Shown: piece after piece, positions 53,508 through 61,946 of the stretch
Position numbering within the stretch: position 1 is the first letter of the stretch
How the letters are laid out: the number at the start of each line of letters is the position of its first letter
Origin: a bacterium
Lineage (GTDB): Bacteria > Planctomycetota > Planctomycetia > Planctomycetales > Planctomycetaceae
Assembly (NCBI GenBank): GCA_016125225.1
Contig: WGME01000003.1
Coordinates: 868,001-932,000 of the forward strand
Direction of reading: 5' to 3'
DNA length: 64,000 nt
Notes under the pieces: generated by a model
Database searches by the model: none
What the model was told of the DNA's origin: nothing
Seen by the model: the letters and a program-made list of their open reading frames with translations, nothing else
Made by a program: the position numbers and the translations under genes

Positions 53508-54821
53508 TCACGCGGCGTGGCGGATGTTTTGGCCGTTCCCCTGCAACACGCCATCGATCACGGTCAGTGTCTTTGCGGTCGCGCCTTGCTGTGTCAGCAC
53601 GAAGTCGCGGGCCGTCTGTCCCAACCGCTTGCATTCATCAGGATCGACGATGACTCGGCGGAGGGTATCACACAGTTCGTCCACGTCATGAATCACCACG
53701 GCGGCTTGCCGCAAGAGTAACTGTTCGACGATGTCGCGGAAGTTCCACGTGTTCGGGCCGAACAACACCGCCGCACCGTAACCTGCCGGTTCCAGCATGT
53801 TCTGCCCGCCGCGTTGAGTCAGACTGCCGCCGACAAAGGCGATATCAGCGAGTCCCCAGCAGGCCGCGAGTTCCCCGAGGGTATCGAGGAGGCAGACGGT
53901 TGAGAGTTGAGGGTTGAGAGTTGAGAGTTGAGACATTTCGCTGCGACGGATGAGTCGCAGACCACGGCGGTGAACCAGACTGGCGACGTCTTCGAAGCGT
54001 TCTTTGTGACGGGGTACGAGAATCAATCGTAACTGCGGGAACTCATCGATCAGTGCCTGATAGGTATCCAGGGCTAAGTATTCTTCCGGGTCTTGCGTAC
54101 TCCCGGCGATGAAAACCAGATCATCGGGACCGATGCCGAAGGCGCGACGGAGTTCGGCGGTCTTCGGGTTGTTCCGGTCGGACTGCACGCGGTCATATTT
54201 GATGTTGCCGGTGATCGTGAGGTGTTCCGCAGGTACACCCATCGCGGCAAAGCGTTCCGCATACTCAGCCGACTGCACCGCGACGTGCGTGAGAGTCGAA
54301 AGCAGCGGCCGCAATAACGGTTTCAAACGGGAGTAACCGCGATAGCTGTTCGCACTCAGACGGCCATTGATGATGACGACCGGCACCTGTTCCGCTTGCG
54401 CAATCCGCAGGAAATTCGGCCAGACTTCGAGTTCGACGAGGACGACGAGTTCGGGCTGAACTGTTCTCAAGGCCCGTCGCACCGCCCACGTGAAATCGAA
54501 GGGCCAATAATTGATGGTGTGCTGCGGGAACTTCTGGTAGGCGATGTCGTAGCCCGTGCTGGTGGTTGTCGTGATACAAATCTCGTGGTGCGGATGCCGT
54601 TGGGCGAACTCGGCGATGAGCGATTGCAATTGCAGCACCTCGCCGACGCTCACCGCATGGAACCAGACACACGGTCGCTCGGGATGCTGCCGGATCATCC
54701 AGCCGGTCCACTTCTCGCGGAACCCGGCGATCGATTTGCGTTGCGACCAGCGGCGATAGGCCAACCACGGGGCGAGCAACAGCCCGACGCTGAGATACAC
54801 CAGATTCAGGAGTCCGCCCAT
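53508..54821 (-). CDS. waaA: 3-deoxy-D-manno-octulosonate transferase with an internal heptad-repeat insertion
   Basis: GT30 enzyme that adds KDO to lipid A precursor at the inner membrane. 437 residues; E. coli WaaA 425. Marks include an N-terminal membrane segment, CVWFHAVSVGEVLQLQSLIAEF, YDIAYQKFPQHTINYWPFDF, PELVVLVELEVWPNFLRIA, and the C-terminal HKERFEDVASLVHRRGLRLI and FVGGSLTQRGGQNMLEPAGYGAAVLFGP. Between LIRRS and the conserved LLDTLGEL sit MSQLSTLNPQLSTVC-like residues encoded by five copies of GTTGAGA (53899-53933). The insertion is in frame and lies in a variable loop, so the enzyme may still work. Confidence 0.92.
   Translation of the reverse strand: MGGLLNLVYLSVGLLLAPWLAYRRWSQRKSIAGFREKWTGWMIRQHPERPCVWFHAVSVGEVLQLQSLIAEFAQRHPHHEICITTTTSTGYDIAYQKFPQHTINYWPFDFTWAVRRALRTVQPELVVLVELEVWPNFLRIAQAEQVPVVIINGRLSANSYRGYSRLKPLLRPLLSTLTHVAVQSAEYAERFAAMGVPAEHLTITGNIKYDRVQSDRNNPKTAELRRAFGIGPDDLVFIAGSTQDPEEYLALDTYQALIDEFPQLRLILVPRHKERFEDVASLVHRRGLRLIRRSEMSQLSTLNPQLSTVCLLDTLGELAACWGLADIAFVGGSLTQRGGQNMLEPAGYGAAVLFGPNTWNFRDIVEQLLLRQAAVVIHDVDELCDTLRRVIVDPDECKRLGQTARDFVLTQQGATAKTLTVIDGVLQGNGQNIRHAA
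53899..53933. repeat. Heptad tandem repeat GTTGAGA x5 inside waaA
   Basis: Five 7-nt units (the second is GTTGAGG), read on the minus strand as TCTCAAC. They give the peptide SQLSTLNPQLST. The total length is compatible with an open frame. Confidence 0.9.
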
Positions 54822-54862
54822 GTTCTTGCCTTCCGTGGCATACGCCGCATTGGCGATTCATC

Positions 54863-54929
54863 AGCCCGCAGCGCCAGCAAGGGGCATCCCTGCAACACGT
54901 TGTATCGGCCCTTGCTGGCGCTGCGGGCT
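54863..54929. repeat. Palindrome, AGCCCGCAGCGCCAGCAAGGG family
   Basis: A perfect 21-bp inverted repeat (54863-54883 with 54909-54929) around 25 nt. It is in the divergent region between waaA and the Gfo/Idh/MocA gene, and matches the arms at 10897 and 12983. Confidence 0.85.
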
Positions 54930-55091
54930 AGTTCAGGGCATGTTACCTCTTCGTGGAGTTTGCGTGAACGGGAGTTCGGGATCGCGAAAAATTGGGGTCT
55001 GCGGCAAAACTCTGGCGTACATCTCGGGCACGATTCAGGTAAGATGATATTGATGCATGCCCGAAAACCCGCCTCACCGAACCGGAAAGCT

Positions 55092-56360
55092 ATGTCCACG
55101 CCCACCGACGACCGCCGCGAAGTCAACCGCCGGGAGTTTCTCGGTTGTAGCGCCCGTCAGGCGGCCGGGGTCGCTGCGGGCGTGATGTCGCTGGCCGCTC
55201 CGGTGTTAGCCGCGGGAACTGCCGAGCGCTTATCGGTGGCGGTGATCGGTGTCCGCAACCGGGGGAAACACCTCGCGACTTTGCTGACGGAGTCGCCGGA
55301 TGTTCACCTGAAAGCCGTGAGCGATGTTGACACCGCGATTTTGTCGGGCGCTCTGAACAGTCTCACCCCGCTGTGCCGCACGGCTCCGGAGGCCATTCAC
55401 GATTACCGCCGCATTCTCGATGACCGTTCGATCGACGCCGTCATCATCGCCACGCCTGATCACTGGCATGCCACGATGGCCCGGCAAGCCCTTGAAGCGG
55501 GCAAAGATGTTTACCTCGAAAGCCCGATCACGGCGAACCTCGAAGAATCAGCCGACCTGATCGCCGCCGCCACGCGATCGCAACGCATCGTGCAGTGCGG
55601 TTTGCAGGAACGGAGCGGGGCCCCTTATCGCGATGCCATGCGATTTCTGCATGCGGGCAATCTGGGGACCGTGAAGCTTGCGCGGGCCTGGGTGGTCCAT
55701 CGTCGCAAACCGATCCCTCGCCGTAAGGACGAACCGGCCCCGGAGACGCTCGATTATGCCGCATGGCTCGGGCCGGCGACCGAGCGGCCCTTCAACCCGA
55801 ATCGCAGCCATTTCAACTGGCGGTGGTTCTGGGACTACGGCGGCGGTGAGTTGACCCATTGGGGTTCGCATCTGCTCGATGTCGCCCGCTGGGGTCTGCA
55901 GGTCAACTGGCCCGATCGCGTCGCGGCGACCGGCGGCAAATACGCCTTCGATGACGCCACCGAAACCCCCGACACGCTGATGGTGCAGTACGCCTACCCG
56001 AAGCACACCATCCAGTGGGAACACCGGCTGTGGTCCGGCCATGCCCCGGAAGGCCGCAGTTCGGCCGTGGCGTTTTACGGGGAGCGCGGCGTCCTCGTGA
56101 TCGATCGCGGCGGCTGGAAAGTCTATGACGGCGAAGCGGCCGGCGGTTCCTGCACCTCCGCCGAACTGGATCGCGACCACCTGCAAAACTTCCTGAGCTG
56201 CGTCCGCACCCGGCAACAACCCAAGGCTGATCTGGCCACCGCTTTGGTGTCAACTGGCCTCTGCCACCTCGGTAATTTGGCGTACCGCGCCGGACACGAG
56301 ATCACGTTCCACCCACAATCCGGGGTGATCGAACGAAGTGCGGGACCACGGGCGGTTTGA
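55092..56360 (+). CDS. Tat-exported Gfo/Idh/MocA protein lacking the EKP lysine
   Basis: A ~422-residue oxidoreductase-fold protein. The ATG at 55092 follows GGAAAG; the frame upstream to 54396 lies within waaA antisense. The Tat leader is NRREFLGCSARQAAGVAAG to APVLAAG. The Rossmann part has VAVIGVRNRGKHLATLL, SDVDTA, IDAVIIATPDHWHATMA and then VYLESPITANLEESADL, where the family norm is EKP; the Lys is replaced by Ser. Later conserved pieces (DYGGGELTHWGSHLLDVARWG) remain. It may bind cofactor or a sugar without standard catalysis, or use a different chemistry. It has no linked pathway genes. Confidence 0.88.
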   Translation: MSTPTDDRREVNRREFLGCSARQAAGVAAGVMSLAAPVLAAGTAERLSVAVIGVRNRGKHLATLLTESPDVHLKAVSDVDTAILSGALNSLTPLCRTAPEAIHDYRRILDDRSIDAVIIATPDHWHATMARQALEAGKDVYLESPITANLEESADLIAAATRSQRIVQCGLQERSGAPYRDAMRFLHAGNLGTVKLARAWVVHRRKPIPRRKDEPAPETLDYAAWLGPATERPFNPNRSHFNWRWFWDYGGGELTHWGSHLLDVARWGLQVNWPDRVAATGGKYAFDDATETPDTLMVQYAYPKHTIQWEHRLWSGHAPEGRSSAVAFYGERGVLVIDRGGWKVYDGEAAGGSCTSAELDRDHLQNFLSCVRTRQQPKADLATALVSTGLCHLGNLAYRAGHEITFHPQSGVIERSAGPRAV

Positions 56361-56397
56361 AAGCGTATATTCTGGCTTTTTCTGAGCTACAACCCTA

Positions 56398-56757
56398 ATG
56401 TCTCGCAACACCAAGAATTCCCGCCGAATAAAGGTTAATGACGTCGACTATCGTTGGCGTGCGTCCGGGAACGATGGCTACATCACTTTCACGATCTGGC
56501 CCAGCAACGAGATCGGGCCTACAATTCAAGGTAGCTTTAAGTACCACGAAACTTGGGTACCAGCTGGTGAGGGACGCTGGTCATCGGCTGGCGACCAAAT
56601 CGTCATCACAAACAGGATCGTCCGGCGTGTCATAGAATTTGCTGTAACTAATCATGCGTATAATCCACTGGAAAAGGGACAAATGTTGAGTCTTTACCGG
56701 ATGGATGACCAAATCGTCATCAGCGACGCAGTAAGAGCAACTGACTCAGATCATTGA
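56398..56757 (+). CDS. Hypothetical small protein
   Basis: A 119-residue protein, no recognised family. It begins MSRNTKNSRRIKVNDVDYRW and continues with YITFTIWPSNEIGPTI, FKYHETWVPAGE, and VRRVIEFAVTNHAYNPLEKG, giving a mixed strand-helix pattern. The region is more AT-rich than its neighbours. It is 37 nt downstream of the Gfo/Idh/MocA gene on the same strand. Proteins of this style occur in planctomycetes as orphan genes. The function is unknown. Confidence 0.55.
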   Translation: MSRNTKNSRRIKVNDVDYRWRASGNDGYITFTIWPSNEIGPTIQGSFKYHETWVPAGEGRWSSAGDQIVITNRIVRRVIEFAVTNHAYNPLEKGQMLSLYRMDDQIVISDAVRATDSDH

Positions 56758-57178
56758 TTTTTGTCTTGTTCCAATATTGCGCTTGGTCATGCTGGGCTAT
56801 GACGTTTCGCATGTCAATCAACGACAGCATTTGCCCCGGCAGGGGCAGAAGATATTAGCCCCTGGTGTGAACCAGGGGAATGAGATGCGGTAATGATGAT
56901 TCAGCCCTGTAGGGGCGAGAGAACAATCAGGAATCTGTCGCCCCGGTGGGGCTCTCTGGGAGCTGATGGCTCCGTGTGCCCCAGGCTGACGCCTGGGGCT
57001 ATTTTCGATCGCCCCTCCGGGGCTGAAACTCGGTCACTCTGTCTCTGTCACCCTTGCGAAACCACGCGTCGTATCCGAACGACTTCGCTTGTGAAAGTCT
57101 CTCGCGGGGGATGGTCCGACCGGCTGCGCCAGCATGGCCCCTCAAAGAATTGTGCCGTCGATCAGACCGACAAGAGGG
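56758..57178. repeat. 421-nt intergenic region with compound hairpins
   Basis: Several hairpin pieces: TTAGCCCCTGGTGTGAACCA (GGGG) at about 56856-56878, GCCCCGGTGGGGC around 56959-56971, CCCCAGGCTGACGCCTGGGG at about 56979-56998 and GCCCCTCCGGGGC at about 57011-57023. Such runs of GCCCC hairpins are common between planctomycete genes. The last ~80 nt (57049-57128) resemble a sequence upstream of map. No gene was found. Confidence 0.6.
57049..57128 (+). other. 80-nt duplicated element, copy A
   Basis: Contains CACCCTTGCGAAACCAC, GCTTGTGAAAGTCTCTCGC and GACCGGCTGCG at the same spacing as copy B at 60226-60307. It lies beyond the 3' end of the autotransporter gene. Confidence 0.55.
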
Positions 57179-59866
57179 CTATTGCGGTAAGGTGTTGCCC
57201 ATGGCGTTGCCGTTGCCACTTGCGGTGTTGCCGCTGAGGGTTGGGGCGCCGGTTTTCAGGAAGGCGTTGAAGCCTGAACCAGCATTGTTGGTGGAGGCGT
57301 TGTTGCTGAACGTGCCTCCTGCCGCATTCGTCAGCCCATCGAAACCATCGCCCGGATTGGGGGGCACGGCCACACCCGTGAACATCGTCGGCACGCCATT
57401 GGTGAAACCATTACCGGTGGCAATGTTGCCCGTGATCATCCCGGTATTCGTGGAGTCAAATGCGTCGCCGTTCGCCAGGTTTGAGAAGTAGAATCCATCG
57501 ACGAGGTTACTGGTGGCCACATTGTTATTCATCGTGCCGGTGTTGTTGCCATAGATCGTGAAGCCATCAAAGAAGTTTCCGGTGGCAGAGTTGTCCGAGA
57601 AGATCCCCGCGTTGTTTCCCGTGGCCGCACCGCGATTCTGACCGAACGAGAAGCCACTGCCTGTGAGAGCGGTTGCGTTCACATCGCCACCGTTGGAATT
57701 GGCGATATTGCCTGTGATCCTGCCCGCAGCGTTATTTCCCCCGGCAAAGGTAAATCCATCGCCGCCATTGGTCCCCGCCCCGTTGCCTGTGGCCACATTC
57801 CCCGAAATGATACCGGCATTGGCGTTGCCAAACAGGTAGCCGCTGCCGCCCCCTGCCCCCGTCCCATTCCCGGTGGCCATATTTCCGGAGACAATTCCGC
57901 TGTTCGTCCCGGTCATCACAAATCCATGTCCTCCGGAGGCTCCCGTTCCATTCCCGCTCGCCGTATTTGCAGAAATGACGCCACTGTTATTCCCCGCGAA
58001 GGCGAATCCGTGGCCGACATTTCCTGTCGACGTATTCCCTGTGATCATGCCCGTGTTGGCGTTTACGAAGATCCCGTCAGTACCATTGGAAATGGCTTGG
58101 TTCCCTGAGATTGTGCCACTGTTGGTTCCTGCAAGCAGACCTCTCTGCCCGCTCTGGGTGAACGAGTTTCCAGTAATTCTGGTCGCGGCATCGAGGTTCC
58201 CCATCCGGAGCCCGTTGTTGGCAGCCCCCGAGATGGTATTCCCCGCAACCAGCACGTTGGTCACGGTGTCGAGTCCGCCGTCGTTATTGTTGTCGGAGAG
58301 AATTCCGTTCCTTCCGCCAGTGATATTGACACCCCGAATCCCGGAGTTGCTGTTGATATGGATCACGTCCTGAGCCACATTCGTGCCATTGATCGTGGCG
58401 GCTGCCCCCGGCGCGGTGGTGGTCACTATCTGGCCACTGCTGACACCGCGGACCTGGAAGCGTGTTCCCCCGCCAATCAACTGCTGGCCGTTGATGAAAA
58501 CCGGATTCGCCTGATTGATGTTGCCACTCACAAACACCGTATCTCCCGTTCCCAGATTCAGGTTTCCATTACCAGCGACCGTCGCTGTGGAGACGTTGTT
58601 CAACAGCCGGCCGGTATCGACATCGATGGTGTTTTCCTTGGGACCGGTTGCCCGGGCCTGCGTCACAATGTCGACGTCGCGAACGACGCGATCGAGCATA
58701 CGGCGGCTGAAGCGATCGTTCGAGGGTTGGTTTCGATAGCCAAACGGAATGACCACCCGGAATGAGCCCGCCACCTGAGTATCACGCACCTGGTCCCATT
58801 GCAGATCGACCCCCAACGTCACGCGCGAATCCGCACCAAGCGCCGGGAGGTCAAACATACGCAGTTCCAACCTGCCGCGCGGACCGGTGATCGACTCAAA
58901 GCCAGATTCACTGGTATCGAAATGGTAGCCACCGATAAACGCGCGCAGTTCGGTAACGTTGCTATAGAAATCGGAGACCAGAAAGCCGATTTCCCCATCT
59001 AATCCGTAGTAGGGCTGTTCGCGTCCGCCCTGCATAACCAGACTGTTTCCCACCAGGCTGACCTCGGTAGCTCCTGGTGCCGACTTTCCGCCATTGAGCG
59101 GAATGTAACCGTTGGCCCGCGCTTCCCAGAAGGTCGACATGGTTTCCAGCCCCAGCGTGATCTGGCTGAAATTGTTGTCGTTTTCCGAGGTCTTGTTGTC
59201 GTAGAAGATGTAGGCCCCATGGATCAGATCATTCGCGATCATGCTGCGATACACCAGACCAAGATTCCCTTCGTAGTTTTGACTGTCGTCAGCGTGTCCG
59301 CGCAAGTCGGCAAACAACAACGACCGGCCATCCTGAAACAAGGGCACCACCAACTGGCCTTCGCCCAGAGTCCGTTCCGATCCCGCATTGATTGAACCGG
59401 CAAGGTAAGGGTTCCAGACGTAAGGAGCAGCTCCATACCCCATGCCACCCGGCATCGGCTGATAGGGCATCCCCTGCGCGGGATACGGTGCCCCCTGGAA
59501 TGGTGCAAAGGGGTCAGCCTGCATGGGTGCATACGGGCCGGATTGGTAAGGATCAACCGATTGATTCATGTATTGCACCGGCGCAGCGGCGAAATTCTGT
59601 CCGGCTGAGACCGTGATCCAGGGGTCCAGCATCGGTTGCAGATAAGGCGATTGCCCTCGATAGATCACACCGGACGGCTCATCAACTTCGCCTTGCGGTC
59701 GGACATCGCGTTGAGTCATCTGGTCTGTGGCCAGATTCGAGCTCTCCTGGCTGGCATCGCTCACCCGTCGAGCGACCAGGGACTCAAACTGTCCAAAACA
59801 GGGTGCACTGCCCGACAGGACACAAATCAGCGCGAATGAAGTACGCACAGACCAGTTAAGGGACAT
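57179..59866 (-). CDS. Probable inverse autotransporter with beta-helix passenger
   Basis: An 895-residue protein. It has a signal peptide (SFALICVLSGSAPCFGQ), a Pro/Gln-rich linker to ~residue 140, then a region ~160-400 with alternating strands of an outer-membrane barrel: LGEGQLVVPLFQDGRSLLFA, NLGLVYRSMI, GAYIFYDNKTSENDNNFSQI, EARANGYIPLNGGK. This matches the IAT_beta domain of intimin/invasin-type (type Ve) autotransporters. Residues ~430-895 are a right-handed parallel beta helix with repeats such as GIISGNVATGNGAGTNGGDG. The sequence ends in the passenger, without LPxTG or further domains. The assignment of the barrel is moderate. Confidence 0.75.
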   Translation of the reverse strand: MSLNWSVRTSFALICVLSGSAPCFGQFESLVARRVSDASQESSNLATDQMTQRDVRPQGEVDEPSGVIYRGQSPYLQPMLDPWITVSAGQNFAAAPVQYMNQSVDPYQSGPYAPMQADPFAPFQGAPYPAQGMPYQPMPGGMGYGAAPYVWNPYLAGSINAGSERTLGEGQLVVPLFQDGRSLLFADLRGHADDSQNYEGNLGLVYRSMIANDLIHGAYIFYDNKTSENDNNFSQITLGLETMSTFWEARANGYIPLNGGKSAPGATEVSLVGNSLVMQGGREQPYYGLDGEIGFLVSDFYSNVTELRAFIGGYHFDTSESGFESITGPRGRLELRMFDLPALGADSRVTLGVDLQWDQVRDTQVAGSFRVVIPFGYRNQPSNDRFSRRMLDRVVRDVDIVTQARATGPKENTIDVDTGRLLNNVSTATVAGNGNLNLGTGDTVFVSGNINQANPVFINGQQLIGGGTRFQVRGVSSGQIVTTTAPGAAATINGTNVAQDVIHINSNSGIRGVNITGGRNGILSDNNNDGGLDTVTNVLVAGNTISGAANNGLRMGNLDAATRITGNSFTQSGQRGLLAGTNSGTISGNQAISNGTDGIFVNANTGMITGNTSTGNVGHGFAFAGNNSGVISANTASGNGTGASGGHGFVMTGTNSGIVSGNMATGNGTGAGGGSGYLFGNANAGIISGNVATGNGAGTNGGDGFTFAGGNNAAGRITGNIANSNGGDVNATALTGSGFSFGQNRGAATGNNAGIFSDNSATGNFFDGFTIYGNNTGTMNNNVATSNLVDGFYFSNLANGDAFDSTNTGMITGNIATGNGFTNGVPTMFTGVAVPPNPGDGFDGLTNAAGGTFSNNASTNNAGSGFNAFLKTGAPTLSGNTASGNGNAMGNTLPQ

Positions 59867-60344
59867 CGGGAATATCCTTTGGAAGTGACAGGCGTGCGCC
59901 GGAACGGAATGTCAGTTGAGGTGCGGGCGGGATAGTAGGAAGCAGTCAGATCCTGAACAACCCGAATTCGGCAGTTTTTGCCGATGGTTTCCAATTATCA
60001 GCGAAAAACAGACCAGGGGCGTCCCTGGAAGCTCAAAGGCCTGCCGCATCGTGGTAGATGCCCTTACGTCACCAGCAAGACCGAGCGACCATGTCTGTGG
60101 TGCGGGTTCTAAGTCACTACAGCCGCGCAGGCTCAGTCTTCCGGCACCCCTTGGATTAATCTGGTCTGGTTACCTTCAGAGACCCGGGGCAAGCCATTGT
60201 TCGGGGGGCATGGCAATCAGGCCTCCACCCTTGCCAAACACCACTTTGAAACTCAAACTACACGGCTTGTGAAATCTTCTCGCTGCGCGTATTCGGACCG
60301 GCTGCGGGAACCTGCTCTGTGAGATTGCACTCGAAAGCGCGACT
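59867..60344. other. 478-nt intergenic region
   Basis: It contains the promoter side of the autotransporter gene on one strand and that of map on the other. The only recognised structure is the duplicated element at 60226-60307. No further ORF or hairpin was found. Confidence 0.4.
60226..60307 (+). other. 80-nt duplicated element, copy B
   Basis: CACCCTTGCCAAACACCAC, GGCTTGTGAAATCTTCTCGC and GGACCGGCTGCG; same order and spacing as copy A (57049-57128). It ends 38 nt before the map start codon, so it could carry the map promoter. Confidence 0.55.
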
Positions 60345-61157
60345 GTGGCTGTTAAGAAGAAATCGAAACCGATCATCCCGTTGTACTTCGACGAAGAGCG
60401 GGAGGGCCTGCGGGCCGCCGGTCGGTTTAATGCCCAGCTGATGGATTTCATCCGAGAGAAGGTGCAGCCGGGCATCACCACCATCGAGATTGACCGGCTG
60501 ATCTACGAATACACCACCGACCATGGCCATAAACCGGCCGACCTCGGCTACAAGGGCTATAACCACTCGACCTGTACCAGCATCAACGAAGTCGTCTGCC
60601 ACGGCATTCCCGATGGGACAGTGCTGCGGGAAGGCGACATCATCAATGTCGACCTGACGACCATCGTCGACGGCTGGTACGGCGATTCGTCGGAAACGTT
60701 TCTTGTCGGCCGGGTGACCGATGAAGCCCGTCGTGTGGTGCAAATCGCCTTCGACGCCTTGTACGTTGGGATCGAAGCCGCTCAGCCGTATGGCAAGGTC
60801 AGCGACATCGGCCGGGCGATTGAACGGTTCGTCAAAGCTCATGGCCTCGAAGTCGTCCGGGAATATCAGGGCCACGGGATCGGCCGCGAATTCCATCAGG
60901 ACCCGGGCGTGCCTCATTATCTGCCGAAGATTGGGGCCTCGCAGACGGTGCTGGAACCCGGCATGTGCTTCACGATTGAACCGATGGTGAATGCTGGCAC
61001 GTGGCGGACTTTTATCGATAGCCGCGACAACTGGACGGTCCGTACCCTCGATCTGGCACCGTCGGCCCAGTTTGAGCACACCATTCTGATGACCGAGACC
61101 GGGCCGGAATTGATGACCACCACCGAACACGGCCCGAAACCGGGTCACCGTTTTTAG
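60345..61157 (+). CDS. map: Methionine aminopeptidase, type I
   Basis: Removes N-terminal Met from nascent proteins. 270 residues with a GTG start. All five metal ligands are visible: Asp in INVDLT, Asp in WYGDSSETF, His in GHGIGREFH, Glu in FTIEPMVN and Glu in AQFEHTILM. The fold's start [20 protein letters not shown] is slightly longer than the minimal type Ia enzyme, with no zinc-finger extension. It stands alone upstream of the FKBP gene, 69 nt away, and may form an operon with it. Confidence 0.95.
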   Translation: MAVKKKSKPIIPLYFDEEREGLRAAGRFNAQLMDFIREKVQPGITTIEIDRLIYEYTTDHGHKPADLGYKGYNHSTCTSINEVVCHGIPDGTVLREGDIINVDLTTIVDGWYGDSSETFLVGRVTDEARRVVQIAFDALYVGIEAAQPYGKVSDIGRAIERFVKAHGLEVVREYQGHGIGREFHQDPGVPHYLPKIGASQTVLEPGMCFTIEPMVNAGTWRTFIDSRDNWTVRTLDLAPSAQFEHTILMTETGPELMTTTEHGPKPGHRF

Positions 61158-61226
61158 AAACCACGGAATGGAAGGCCCGGCATTTCGCCTGCAGTCTTCC
61201 GCTTCTTCTCTCGACAGGACTCTACA

Positions 61227-61694
61227 ATGCGTCACGGATTGGCTTGGACCTTGTGCTTACTCATGACAGGACTACTGATGGCGGACGACACAGCGAAGGA
61301 AGTGCCTCACCCTGAACTTCCCAAGGGAGCGGGCAAGATCGACGAGAAGGCCCCGAAGACCTTCACCACCACTAAGTCGGGTTTGAAGTACCGCATTCTG
61401 CGGGAAGGCAAAGGCAAGAAGCCGACGGCCTCGCAAGGGGTGGAGGTCAACTATCACGGCTGGCTCGATAACGGCAAAGTCTTCGACAGCTCCTATCAGC
61501 GTGGCGAATCGATCTCTTTCGGGCTCAACCAGGTCATCAAGGGCTGGACCGAAGGGATGCAGTTGGTCGGCGAAGGTGGCATGATTGAACTACAGATTCC
61601 CTCCGAACTTGGCTACGGTGCCCGGGGGGCTCCTCCGGTCATTCCGGCGAATGCCCAATTGCACTTCCTGGTCGAACTGATCGATGTGAAGTAA
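61227..61694 (+). CDS. Secreted FKBP-type peptidyl-prolyl isomerase
   Basis: A periplasmic PPIase, 155 residues. The signal peptide is MRHGLAWTLCLLMTGLLMA, followed by a short charged linker and one FKBP domain (GLKYRILREGKGKKPTASQG, VNYHGWLDNGKVFDSSYQRG, VIKGWTEGMQLVGEGG, ELGYGARGAPPVIPANAQL, FLVELIDVK). The active-site Tyr, Phe, Asp and Trp positions are present. It resembles the FkpA/Mip domain without the dimerisation helix. It may assist folding of exported proteins. Confidence 0.93.
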   Translation: MRHGLAWTLCLLMTGLLMADDTAKEVPHPELPKGAGKIDEKAPKTFTTTKSGLKYRILREGKGKKPTASQGVEVNYHGWLDNGKVFDSSYQRGESISFGLNQVIKGWTEGMQLVGEGGMIELQIPSELGYGARGAPPVIPANAQLHFLVELIDVK

Positions 61695-61741
61695 CGCAGG
61701 GCAAGCGGCAAATGCTGAGTGCCAAGTGGAGTGATCGAAAC

Positions 61742-61772
61742 CAGAGCCGTGGTGACCGAAACCACGGCTCTG
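61742..61772 (+). terminator. Hairpin after the FKBP gene
   Basis: A 12-bp stem (CAGAGCCGTGGT against ACCACGGCTCTG) with an 8-nt loop, 47 nt past the stop, followed by TGCTTG. The T tail is weak, so confidence is moderate. Confidence 0.6.
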
Positions 61773-61946
61773 TGCTTGATGTCGCAGAAATTGCCGCAGA
61801 CCACCCAGATTGCCAGACGAATTCGGCAGCGGGACGGGCGGCCAGCAACTCGGTCTTTACGGTCTGCCGGTGTTGTGCCACACTACCGGGGCTGATGCGA
61901 TGGACGGACCCGTCGTATCGATCGGACTGCCAGGCAGGATGCCGCG

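Noticed and set aside
53899-53933. Short tandem repeat considered as a CRISPR
   Set aside because: Units are 7 nt and contiguous, with no spacers, inside a coding sequence.
54396-55091. Long N-terminal extension of the Gfo/Idh/MocA ORF
   Set aside because: It overlaps waaA antisense and a palindromic repeat. The Tat leader begins at 55092.
60258-61235. 325-residue minus-strand ORF
   Set aside because: Antisense to map; His/Asp-rich shadow without motifs.
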